DNA from: Vibrio zhugei
GTDB lineage: Bacteria; Pseudomonadota; Gammaproteobacteria; Enterobacterales; Vibrionaceae
DNA length: 64,000 nucleotides
Reading direction: 5' to 3'
Assembly (NCBI RefSeq): GCF_003716875.1
Contig: NZ_CP033078.1
Span: forward strand, 2,728,001 to 2,792,000
In this document: one piece after another, positions 10,276-18,280 of the stretch
Position numbering within the stretch: the first letter of the stretch is position 1
How the letters are laid out: each line of letters begins with the position of its first letter
The notes under the pieces: model-generated
What the model was told of the DNA's origin: nothing
Databases searched by the model: none
The model's input: only the letters and a program-made list of their open reading frames with translations
Translations under genes and position numbers: made by a program

Positions 10276-10353
10276 AGCGAGTTCTCCCTGATTCATTCAG
10301 TGTATGCTGAAGAACTCCAAAATGGTATGCCACTATTTTAGGGGATGATTACA

Positions 10354-10357
10354 CAGC
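10354..10357. repeat. IS3 target-site duplication (CAGC), right copy
   Basis: Second copy of the 4-bp duplication flanking the nested IS3-family element. Confidence 0.85.
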
Positions 10358-10741
10358 CAAGCTGGATTTGTTTAAAGCGAGTAAGGAGTTCTGATATGGT
10401 GGACGGGCCGAGTTTAAGGCAAGAAGCGATGCTGCGATTTGAGAGACCGCAGTCGTACTTAAGGCGTAATACCTCTTTGATTTTGTTCATTGGAGTTCTC
10501 TTTTTGGCCATTGTCGCTTCCTTACGTTCTTGATTAAGAAGTAAAGAATAACGAGCTATTGATTTAAAAGAGAAAAAATAAGGATTTCGGGCATTCCGAT
10601 CGCGGTTTTCGCTATTCCGATCACCGATTTCGGAGTTAGGCTAAAAGTGATCGGATAATCGCGGAATCAGTGATCGGTTTAAACCGAAATGGGTGATCGG
10701 ATAATCCCGAAATGACTGATCGGAATGCTCCGAAATATGCA

Positions 10742-10748
10742 GCTATCT
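10742..10748. repeat. IS21 target-site duplication, right copy (GCTATCT)
   Basis: Identical to 6932-6938. The sequence that follows (10749 on) is the continuation of the ancestral trmA downstream region. Confidence 0.9.
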
Positions 10749-10771
10749 ATCAAGCTGGCAATGATTTACAT

Positions 10772-10819
10772 AAAAAACAAAACCAGCCATAGTCAAAAAA
10801 AGGCTATGGCTGGTTTTTT
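10772..10819. terminator. bidirectional intrinsic terminator
   Basis: Perfect 12-bp stem AACCAGCCATAG (10781-10792) pairing with CTATGGCTGGTT (10804-10815), followed by T-run on the plus strand and preceded by an A-run that serves as T-run on the minus strand. It can end transcripts of the methyltransferase gene (minus strand) and anything arriving from trmA. Confidence 0.85.
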
Positions 10820-10878
10820 GGTTACTCGTTGTCTTTTCTGTCAGTAAGCAGTTCAGATATTTAATTAGCACTGCTAAT

Positions 10879-12423
10879 TCATACTTGATCTACATCCAAT
10901 ATACCCAACACAACCTTGCCTATCTGATGAGCTAAATACGGTGGGACAGCATTTCCTACCTGTACATATTGCTGCGTTCTATTTCCTTCAAATAAATAAT
11001 TATCTGGAAACGTCTGTAAGCGCGCTGCTTCTCGGATAGTCAAACTTCTGCACTGCTGTGGATCATAGTGAATGAAATAGTGGCCATCTTTAGATATATG
11101 GCTAGTCACCGTCGTTGCACATTTATTTCCAGCTTGGGTACGAAAGCGATCTGCATGTGAGCCTGTAGCCCAATTGTCATGATCCGGAGCTAGCTCTGCT
11201 GGAAAGTCTCTCGCCTTAGGAGAAATACCACCACTTATCTTAGTAAACGCAGCACTGAAAGCATATCGTAGCAAATCAGATGTCATATGCCCGCGGGTCT
11301 CGTGATTTAACACACAGTTTGGGTGATTATCTAGATACCATTTCTCTAAATGTTTGGGGATATTGTGCTGGACTTCCGTTATTTGACTACTTTTACGCTC
11401 CAGTTCTAGTCTAGGCTCTAGGCTTAAGCTACCTACAGTAGCTCTATCAAATGTTTTTTCTAATATTCGCTTCAGCTTTTTTGAGTTTGTTCGAATTTGT
11501 TTTTCCCAATCCTTCTGGATGTCTTTTTGCTTAGAAAAGCCACTTCTTAGAGGAGGCAAGTCGGATAGAACTTGTTCAACAGTTACTGTTTTTGCCATTG
11601 GAGAAATTGTATCTGGAATACGGGTTATATCTTGACGTACACCTAATAGAATTACTCGATGCCGCGCTTGTGGTACACCATAGTACTCAGAGCGAATAAG
11701 AAAGTCAGATGAGTCGGAGTACTTAGGGTCCTTTGGATCCTTAGCTTCAACTACAAGCGAAAAGATTTTATACTTTGAGACTCCATCATCACCAGTAACT
11801 AACCTAGGGTTCCTCAAGTCTTTTAATATCTGAGGAAACATAACTTTGCCATCAATTTTGGCAGACAGAATACCGCGTACATTTTCCATCACAAACACAT
11901 CAGGCTGCGCAATAGAAAGTACTTTAAGGTATTCCTTGTATAAAAAGTTTCTGTGATCGTTTTCGGCCTTATAGCCTTTTATTCCTGCATTCCGAGAACG
12001 GCCAGCCAATGAATAGGCTTGGCAAGGAGGGCCACCAATAACGACCTTAGGTCCTTGATGAACTGCCAACAGTTCACGAATTCTAGCATGAATTAATTCA
12101 TTATCTTCACCAAGAGCTCTAGGCTCTTCTAACGTTTCGTAACTGGCAGATTCAGCTTGTTTGGGATACAAACTAAAAATTTCATCTCGAGTTAGTTCTC
12201 CACGGACATATCTAAAGTAATCATCTAACCCACCATCCAGCTCTTTAAGCTTTCGAAAGAACGATCGCGTTGTTAATGTTCTATGCGCAGATGGTTCTTT
12301 TTCTACAGATACGCCAATTTTGAATGGATAGTTACCACTCTCATCTGTAACTGAAGATATACCTTCACCAAGCCCACCAGGCCCAGCAAAGAGATCGATT
12401 ACAAGAACTTCACCTGTTTTCAT
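10879..12423 (-). CDS. DNA (cytosine-5-)-methyltransferase
   Basis: 514 residues from the chosen start. The C5 motifs are in order: I (DLFAGPGGLGEG), IV with the catalytic cysteine (GGPPCQAYSLAGRSRN), VI (VFVMENVRGI), VIII (QARHRVILLGVR) and X (VQVGNAVPPYLAHQIGK). The long stretch between VIII and X holds the target-recognition region. It methylates cytosine at an unknown site, presumably protecting the host from the nuclease activity of the upstream genes. ATG 12423 was preferred to ATG 12453 because a likely -10 box (12453-12458) overlaps the latter. Last gene of the defence locus, 141 bp after the AIPR gene, apparently with its own promoter. Confidence 0.93.
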   Translation of the reverse strand: MKTGEVLVIDLFAGPGGLGEGISSVTDESGNYPFKIGVSVEKEPSAHRTLTTRSFFRKLKELDGGLDDYFRYVRGELTRDEIFSLYPKQAESASYETLEEPRALGEDNELIHARIRELLAVHQGPKVVIGGPPCQAYSLAGRSRNAGIKGYKAENDHRNFLYKEYLKVLSIAQPDVFVMENVRGILSAKIDGKVMFPQILKDLRNPRLVTGDDGVSKYKIFSLVVEAKDPKDPKYSDSSDFLIRSEYYGVPQARHRVILLGVRQDITRIPDTISPMAKTVTVEQVLSDLPPLRSGFSKQKDIQKDWEKQIRTNSKKLKRILEKTFDRATVGSLSLEPRLELERKSSQITEVQHNIPKHLEKWYLDNHPNCVLNHETRGHMTSDLLRYAFSAAFTKISGGISPKARDFPAELAPDHDNWATGSHADRFRTQAGNKCATTVTSHISKDGHYFIHYDPQQCRSLTIREAARLQTFPDNYLFEGNRTQQYVQVGNAVPPYLAHQIGKVVLGILDVDQV

Positions 12424-12452
12424 TTCACTACCACCAATAAAAATGCTTGGCA

Positions 12453-12480
12453 ATCATACCAGGCTATAGCTGACGAGCAA
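12453..12480 (-). promoter_or_regulatory. putative promoter of the methyltransferase gene
   Basis: On the minus strand TTGCTC (12475-12480) and TATGAT (12453-12458) are 16 bp apart, placing a start site about 20 nt before ATG 12423. An independent promoter for the modification enzyme is common in restriction-type loci. Confidence 0.4.
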
Positions 12481-12563
12481 TAGGTGACATTAGGAAAACT
12501 GGTTAATGATTTACTTGTTAACTCAAATCTAATAACTAAGAATGGGTTTAAATTGAAACTTTG

Positions 12564-14630
12564 TCATGTATGAAAACCTTCCCCCTGTAGCTTTCTAAGC
12601 GCCTCAAACGCAATTCCACATTGTTTTGGCGAAGGCACTTTTTTGGGGATAGCTGCACAGATTTCAAGAATACTATTCTCTCTAGGGCTCAGCATTCCAC
12701 GCTCTTTAGCCCAGTTTTTAGCCTCCTCCCAGAACCTAGCGCCTAGGTTAAACACTTCTAGCTCAACATTAATTGAATTTTCTAAAGCGCTGGCAGTTCT
12801 TGCTTCCCTAACATTCTCATCTGCTAGCTCTGAAGATATTAAGATTGCCTTAAAAGCATCACCTAACGGTAATTCACTCTCACTTACCCTTTGCCAACAA
12901 AGCTGTTTCTTGGCCCATTCGCTGTAGTTTCTAATACCCTCAGGTGGAGTAGTTATAACCTTTTGAGCCAATTCACCAGATGAGAGAATAGATAATTTTA
13001 AGCCTTCTGGTATAGATTGCATTTTCCAGATGAGGTCAAGATCTATGACCATGCCTAAACTCTGGGCCTCATTAACAAGTTTGGCAATTGCATAAGTGAC
13101 GATATTGGCTCGATACCCCCCTTCATACCAATCAGCATTTGATACGAGCTTTTCGGTTGTTCTAAATATGAGCGCTTTAGCTACCAACCTTTTAAACCAA
13201 AGTTCATTAAAAGATGCTCCTTCCGCTCCCCAACTTTTACCAATTTTTTTCGCAAATTCTGAAAAATTCTTTTGAGCACCTAAGCTAACAACATGTGGCA
13301 AGCATGCCCAAGTATTTTCATATTTCGCAAGGTCTGTCTTAACAAAAAACTGACTCCGAGGATATTCAGCATCGAACTTTTTACGCTCTGATTGAGTTCT
13401 TCGACTTCTTTCGTCTGCGAACTGACCTCTAGCTCGCTCATAAAACCATTTCGTTTCTCGATAACTATCTGTACCCGAAGGAGCTAAAATACGTCGAGAC
13501 AACTCCTCAACACGTATATGAAACGGATGATTAGAAAAAAAATCCGCAGCGTTCACCTTATTCTGGCTATTTGCATACTCAGAGATTCTAGGGACAATCT
13601 CTTCAGAACATTCTTTAGGCGTTATAGTTAGTTTCATTTGCACAAATACTTGCTGTATTTGTTCTTTAAGCACCTTACTTGCCGCGAATAGTGACGCCGT
13701 AGTTTGACCACCATTCACTATTTGAAGGTTGTTCACACTAGTCAATTGATAACCTGAGCTTGTCTTATCTACTTCTAAACTATCAGCCGTAGCGCTTAGC
13801 CCATTGTTATAAGAGAAAAACATATGAGGCTCATCCCGAATAGTGTCACGGATGCCCTTATTCACTTTACCTCGAGCCTGCAGAAAGCTTCTTACGTTAG
13901 ACTCAAGTAGTCTCGGCCCCCATTTGTCATAAATTTCAGCAAGCTGCTTTCCCGGGATAACGGCTAAATAACTCTCTAGAGCATCACTTCCACCAGATGC
14001 TTTCAATATCGGAATACCACCACCAAAGTCGTCTTTAAAGTTGATCACTGAATCAGCCCTGACAAGTCCTTGCTCCATAAAGCGCCGCAGACGTTTGATA
14101 TCCCAGATGCTCAATGTAATTGGCTTTTCATCAATAACACCAAAGCTAGTAGCATCTGTTCTAGCTCTATAATCTCCATTGGTCACTATAATCAACTTAA
14201 CTTTTTCAACGCTATTCCAAGTCGCTTTGATCAAATCAGCCACACCAAATCCAGGGCTAGTTTCTTCCAGCGTTTCCCGGAACCGATCATCAAGACCGGC
14301 GTTCAGAAACCTAATAAGTTTTTGCGATAAACGTTGAACATGCTCCTTGTGTAAAAGTCGAATACCTCTATCTAAAGAAAAATCACATAGTATAAGGCTC
14401 AATATGCCGTCATTTTCCCTAGGATCACCACCGTATCCATCAATTTGCGCTGGCCCACGAGAGTATAAACCTTCATAAAAAGCTCGATTGGCGCTTTCTA
14501 TTTCGCCCGCCTCAGCCAATAAGTCACCAACCTTTTCAAAGAATGCCTCTACCGTTACCAACCCCAAGGCATCGGCATCACCTTGTACATCAGCGATAAA
14601 CTGAACGTTGAAATCTTCAAGCTCTGTCAT
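12564..14630 (-). CDS. AIPR-domain protein (abortive infection phage-resistance family)
   Basis: 688 residues. The central region carries the AIPR (PF10592) signatures: RLLESNVRSFLQARGKVNKG (about 240-259), FFSYNNGLSATA (271-282) and the hallmark LQIVNGGQTTASLF (302-315). AIPR proteins are associated with phage resistance and occur in restriction-modification-like loci; their biochemical role is not established from sequence. It starts 2 nt after the stop of the (frameshifted) DUF4420 nuclease gene, so the two would be translationally linked. The N-terminal ~200 residues are variable and I do not recognise a separate domain. Appears intact. Confidence 0.88.
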   Translation of the reverse strand: MTELEDFNVQFIADVQGDADALGLVTVEAFFEKVGDLLAEAGEIESANRAFYEGLYSRGPAQIDGYGGDPRENDGILSLILCDFSLDRGIRLLHKEHVQRLSQKLIRFLNAGLDDRFRETLEETSPGFGVADLIKATWNSVEKVKLIIVTNGDYRARTDATSFGVIDEKPITLSIWDIKRLRRFMEQGLVRADSVINFKDDFGGGIPILKASGGSDALESYLAVIPGKQLAEIYDKWGPRLLESNVRSFLQARGKVNKGIRDTIRDEPHMFFSYNNGLSATADSLEVDKTSSGYQLTSVNNLQIVNGGQTTASLFAASKVLKEQIQQVFVQMKLTITPKECSEEIVPRISEYANSQNKVNAADFFSNHPFHIRVEELSRRILAPSGTDSYRETKWFYERARGQFADERSRRTQSERKKFDAEYPRSQFFVKTDLAKYENTWACLPHVVSLGAQKNFSEFAKKIGKSWGAEGASFNELWFKRLVAKALIFRTTEKLVSNADWYEGGYRANIVTYAIAKLVNEAQSLGMVIDLDLIWKMQSIPEGLKLSILSSGELAQKVITTPPEGIRNYSEWAKKQLCWQRVSESELPLGDAFKAILISSELADENVREARTASALENSINVELEVFNLGARFWEEAKNWAKERGMLSPRENSILEICAAIPKKVPSPKQCGIAFEALRKLQGEGFHT

Positions 14631-14632
14631 GT

Positions 14633-15582
14633 CTATATAAACTCTCGGAGGTAATTAACGGTATTGTCATTTAATTTAAAAGGCTCACAGGCATCTAAAG
14701 AAATAGAATATCTTACGTTCTGCACGCCTTGTGGTAGTGGGCAATTAACACGAGGGAACCCTTCAAGTACTTCATAATGAGTGGTGGACCTTATCAGCCA
14801 ACGGCGATCATCGTACTTATTTAATGGATCATAACCTGTTGAGTAGATTGCATCTTCCCACTTCGTATAGGTACTACATTCTTCCTGAAATAAAGCCTCG
14901 GTTAATGCTACATAGTCATGCAGTGTCATACCTTCTGGTACAATTGCAGATTCGACATTAGTAACACTAAGAAATAAACGCACACCATCACAGACTGCTA
15001 GCTGGTCTGCTGATGAAATAGAAATTGAAGGTATTGCTGCGGTTCTTCGTGTTTTAACTTCAATACCGCATCCAATTAACTCAAAGTCTTTTGGAGCCCC
15101 CGAAGGCCCCTTCCATGCTTCAACTGCCACTTCAGAACCAAAACTAGTGGCGAGCTCTCGGAGAAAGGCTAATTCACCGATTAAACCACGCTGCTCTTCA
15201 ATAGTCAGACCTTCTGAGCGTCCTGAACGCAAAAGATAATGCCACCTTTTAGTCCGTTGTATCGCCCTAGAGAGTGCTTCATCCAGATCGTAAGCCTTCT
15301 CACCTGACTCAACGACATCTCTGCAGAGAGTTTCAAAAGCTCCGCTTGGCTATTTTCTTTAAGGGCAAGAACAAACGCCCATCGACCAGATATTATCCTG
15401 AAGTTGGCAATCAGATTTTTGAGTTCAGGAAGCTTGGGCTTACTAGTTGGCTCAATTGGCAATCTAAGCATAAGCGCTGGCTGTTTGTCCTCTACAACGA
15501 CCCAAAAAAAGTCATACTGGCCGTTATGGTTAACTCTTCTTGCATTGCTGAGATCTAGCCCCTTCCATGGTGAATTATCCAT
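14633..15582 (-). pseudogene. DUF4420 PD-(D/E)XK nuclease-like gene, frameshifted
   Basis: Two overlapping open frames (15205-15582, 125 aa; 14633-15232, 199 aa) are halves of one protein of about 316 residues, the normal DUF4420 (PF14390) size. The first frame is good up to ENSQAEL. Then the family-like sequence continues in another frame as ETLCRDVVESGEKAYDLDEA and ALSRAIQRTKRWHYLLRSGR, and joins GLTIEEQRGLIGELAFLREL. The switch lies at a four-base T run on the coding strand (plus-strand A4, 15335-15338). One extra T would restore the frame as ELFETLCRD. Nuclease-type residues are present downstream (GAPKDFEL and GIEVKTRR). The ATG overlaps the Z1 stop (ATGGATAA). It could be a real lesion, a phase-variable run or a sequencing error. 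Confidence 0.85.
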
Positions 15583-18280
15583 TCAGTTCAGCCTCATATT
15601 CCTCATCTATATCATCTTCACCGTAGAGTTCGTTGTAACGTTGTGTGTTAACGATATAAGCAACTTTCTCCGATGCTTTTTTTGAAACTGGAAGGCTGAT
15701 CCCCCAGGCAACGACAGGGTAACTTGGAATCAAAGCCACTCTACTGTCACCTTCTTTATTTTTTGGTGCTTTTGGTTTAACAAAATGCAGAATAAATAAT
15801 GGTTTATCACGCACTTTCCGATAAATTGAGTCTGGGTAGTTACCATTCTTATCATAAGAGTTTTCAGCAACTTTCGCCTTACTTGGCTCAACACCCGCTT
15901 TTTCGATACCTCTAGATGCAACCCTCATTTTTTTACCACTAAAGGACATGTACCCGTCTGTTAGATCATCTAGATTAATAGAACGATTTGTGGGAATGAT
16001 ACTAACCCCTAGTGTATTGTCTTCATCTCCTTTTTGTAGACTTGGGATTAACAAGTCCCATAGAGCTAACTCATCTGCTTTTCGTGCACTGAGATAGCTT
16101 CTTACTGGCCCAGTTTCAGTAATCACACTCTCAGGTGTATTGCTCCAACCCGCTAGGAACTCATCGATATATTGGATTGGTACATCACGAAGCAATAGCC
16201 CCCATTGAGTATCTTCAATCGTGAAAGTGGCTTTTTTCAAATTAGAAACAAGCTTTATAGCTATGGCTAAATTTGAATCTAACTTTGTAGAATCGATACT
16301 TACCTTAGCGGTTTCTATAAATCTATTTGAAAGTCCAACAAAAGTGGTAACTTCGAGGCCTGCTCCCATCTTATTTTTTGCGGTAACCAACAATGATGCA
16401 GGGTGACTGCGAACTGCAAGCCCGAAATCTTCAGGAGCAGCTTTGGCCTGATCCATTGCTTTGAGTTCATCATGAAGCTCTTCAGCTGCGTTGGCGATAA
16501 AGGCATACCAATCTATAGCATCGTCGGGCATCCAAATTCGACACAGATCTTCATATCCATTTCGATAGCCAAACCATCGCCCCATTTGCATTAAGGTGTC
16601 ATACATCATGGTATTGCGCAGGAACCAAGTAACTGTAAGCCCCTCTAGAGTCAACCCTCGCGAGAGAGAGAAACCACCGACAGCAATGACAGTTTGCCCT
16701 CTATCACCTGAATTCGAGTAGTCTAGCTCATTTGCTCTACTGTTAACTTCTACAACCTTGGCGGAAGCAATTGCATCAAAAATAGTTTTTTGTATCTCAT
16801 CCCACTCAAACTCAGTGTCTTGATACTCTGCTTCCCAAACATCAAACAAAGCTTTGATTTCTGGGTCCTTCAATGCCGAGGTTAAAGATGAGTTTAATCT
16901 CAAAGAGTTTTGAATTCTTTCTAGTGCCTCATGCAATCGGTTTTTTAACTGACTTTGTATTCGAGTGAATCGACTAGCATTAACCAACATTGAACAATGT
17001 GAGCTTGATTGACCTCTTAAATTTCTAATGGCTCGCGATAATAGAAAAGTACGCAAAGCAAACATCAGCGAGTCGGGCAATTGATAGACCTCATGGCCAA
17101 TCTTATGCTTTATCGGTAGAAGGTCTTCATTATCCGAAATACTCCTTAACCAAGTTGGCTCTTCGTCATCAGGCAAGCCATCGATAAAGATTTTCTTTGG
17201 ACCAAAGTAGTTAGATGGGGCATCGAGACCAATAATAAAATCTTTAGGGAATAGGTCCTCTTTGTGTACATCGTGGTTCTCATCCGGATCAATGAAAATA
17301 TTAGCAAACGGAGTAGCTGTATAACCCACGTAGCAACTACGATGAAACATTTTTAAGAGGTCGCGTATTTGCCCATTTATCTTGGTTACCAATTTATCAC
17401 TGTATTTAGTGTTGATTGATGCATTATCAGCCTCATCATCGATGAGTAGCATTGGCTGGTCGATCATTTCTTTGTCACCACGAGCGCTGTTGTCCTTAAG
17501 CCACTCTAGAAGATTTTCAAGCGTTCGGTGATTCTTTTTAATAACTAAAACGACTGGCACTCTATACGAGTCTATTTCACTGGTATTTGTTGATGCGGTA
17601 GGTTTATTAAAATCTCTGGACGTATTCGTCAGACTAACAGGAGTTCTATTCGAATCAAAATGTCCAACACCGATAACATGCTTAGCATTTCCAGCCTTCT
17701 TATCAGAGCTTTTTCCTGTATCCCGACCTATGAAACCTTCATCGATTCGAATTTGAGTCTGATTGCGAAGGTTATTATGTATACCTGCTACAACGATTAT
17801 TAGGCGATATCCTGCATCAGCCGCCTTACAGATCAAACTTGTATAATTCAGTGTTTTGCCACTTTGTACGTGACCAACAACCATACCTCTACGATCCCAT
17901 GAGGAATACTCTTGAGGGTTCCCTAATCGGCCAAGTATCTTGTCTGTAACAATATCCGTACCTGTAATAACATCTCTAGGCAATCCATTGTTTAGCAGGA
18001 GCTTCTCATATCTTTTCCAGTAGAAGGGGTCTATTTCCGGTTTTGCATCGTCTAACCAAGGTTTAAACTTGACGTTATCAACTATTGCACCGAGGCCAAC
18101 TTTTATTCCCTGTTTTGACTCAATCTCACGAGCAATTTCCTCGATCACTGTGTCATCTAAATCGCTATCCACTACTTTGGCAATACTCTTAACCAAAACT
18201 CTCAGCTCATCCTCTGATTTGCGAGGCTGACTGTATAGCCCTGCTTCTACCATATCTAACACTTGCTGCCTGCTGCTCAT
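15575..18280 (-). CDS. Z1-domain ATPase of defence locus
   Basis: 901 residues, the usual size of Z1 (PF10593) proteins, a helicase-like P-loop ATPase family. Visible motifs: Walker A GHVQSGKT (136-143), Walker B LLIDDEADNAS (278-288), a helicase motif-III-like YTATPFAN (320-327), SRGLTLEGL (540-548) and a motif-VI-like QMGRWFGYR (565-573). The family was predicted to remodel or translocate on DNA in restriction-type systems that pair it with MutL/MORC-type ATPases. Its start overlaps the stop of the GHKL ATPase gene (ATGA), and its stop overlaps the nuclease-like start, showing a tightly coupled operon. No lesion seen. Confidence 0.92.
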   Translation of the reverse strand: MSSRQQVLDMVEAGLYSQPRKSEDELRVLVKSIAKVVDSDLDDTVIEEIAREIESKQGIKVGLGAIVDNVKFKPWLDDAKPEIDPFYWKRYEKLLLNNGLPRDVITGTDIVTDKILGRLGNPQEYSSWDRRGMVVGHVQSGKTLNYTSLICKAADAGYRLIIVVAGIHNNLRNQTQIRIDEGFIGRDTGKSSDKKAGNAKHVIGVGHFDSNRTPVSLTNTSRDFNKPTASTNTSEIDSYRVPVVLVIKKNHRTLENLLEWLKDNSARGDKEMIDQPMLLIDDEADNASINTKYSDKLVTKINGQIRDLLKMFHRSCYVGYTATPFANIFIDPDENHDVHKEDLFPKDFIIGLDAPSNYFGPKKIFIDGLPDDEEPTWLRSISDNEDLLPIKHKIGHEVYQLPDSLMFALRTFLLSRAIRNLRGQSSSHCSMLVNASRFTRIQSQLKNRLHEALERIQNSLRLNSSLTSALKDPEIKALFDVWEAEYQDTEFEWDEIQKTIFDAIASAKVVEVNSRANELDYSNSGDRGQTVIAVGGFSLSRGLTLEGLTVTWFLRNTMMYDTLMQMGRWFGYRNGYEDLCRIWMPDDAIDWYAFIANAAEELHDELKAMDQAKAAPEDFGLAVRSHPASLLVTAKNKMGAGLEVTTFVGLSNRFIETAKVSIDSTKLDSNLAIAIKLVSNLKKATFTIEDTQWGLLLRDVPIQYIDEFLAGWSNTPESVITETGPVRSYLSARKADELALWDLLIPSLQKGDEDNTLGVSIIPTNRSINLDDLTDGYMSFSGKKMRVASRGIEKAGVEPSKAKVAENSYDKNGNYPDSIYRKVRDKPLFILHFVKPKAPKNKEGDSRVALIPSYPVVAWGISLPVSKKASEKVAYIVNTQRYNELYGEDDIDEEYEAELNG

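Larger units (their letters stand above)
9148..10353 (-). mobile_element. IS3-family (IS407-like) insertion sequence nested in istA
   Basis: 1206 bp. Ends are TGTAAACCTCCCC at 9148 and, inverted at the other side, TGTAATCATCCCC (10341-10353). Both transposase reading frames are on the minus strand, with a typical A7 slippery run at the orfA/orfB overlap. Flanked by the 4-bp duplication CAGC. It appears complete and possibly active. The OrfA sequence (MKKSRYTETQIVKILKEVEG) resembles the IS407 branch of IS3. Confidence 0.93.
7769..10511 (-). pseudogene. istA: IS21-family transposase IstA, disrupted by IS3 insertion
   Basis: The 5' part starts at 10511 (MAKKRTPMNKIKEVLRLKYD, a helix-turn-helix start) and reads to IQLG, where the IS3-family element begins. 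The reading frame resumes on the other side as WPLPESCSDADLTQAL and continues to a stop at 7769. It contains the integrase-type catalytic region (for example HVAGDKLFIDYCGPRLQV and VPDNLRSAVTKA). Removing the IS3 copy plus one 4-bp duplicate restores a continuous frame of about 510 residues, the usual IstA length. The downstream part could still be translated from ATG 9064 as a 431-residue protein lacking the DNA-binding head. Confidence 0.92.
6939..10741 (-). mobile_element. IS21-family insertion sequence (interrupted by an IS3-family element)
   Basis: 3803 bp as it stands; about 2.6 kb once the nested IS3 copy and one duplicate are removed, normal for IS21. The ends are TGCGTATTTCGG (left) and the inverted TGCATATTTCGG (right). 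Inside both ends are multiple short repeats of the type TTTCGG...CCGATCA, two at the left end and several in the 200-bp right arm, as is typical for IS21. It encodes IstA (broken) and IstB on the minus strand. A 7-bp duplication GCTATCT flanks it (8 bp if AGCTATCT is counted). It inserted in the trmA 3' intergenic region, upstream of a bidirectional terminator. Confidence 0.93.

Noticed and set aside
10580..10741. Possible CRISPR or satellite array
   Set aside because: Repeats are short, in both orientations, and match the IS21 end structure.
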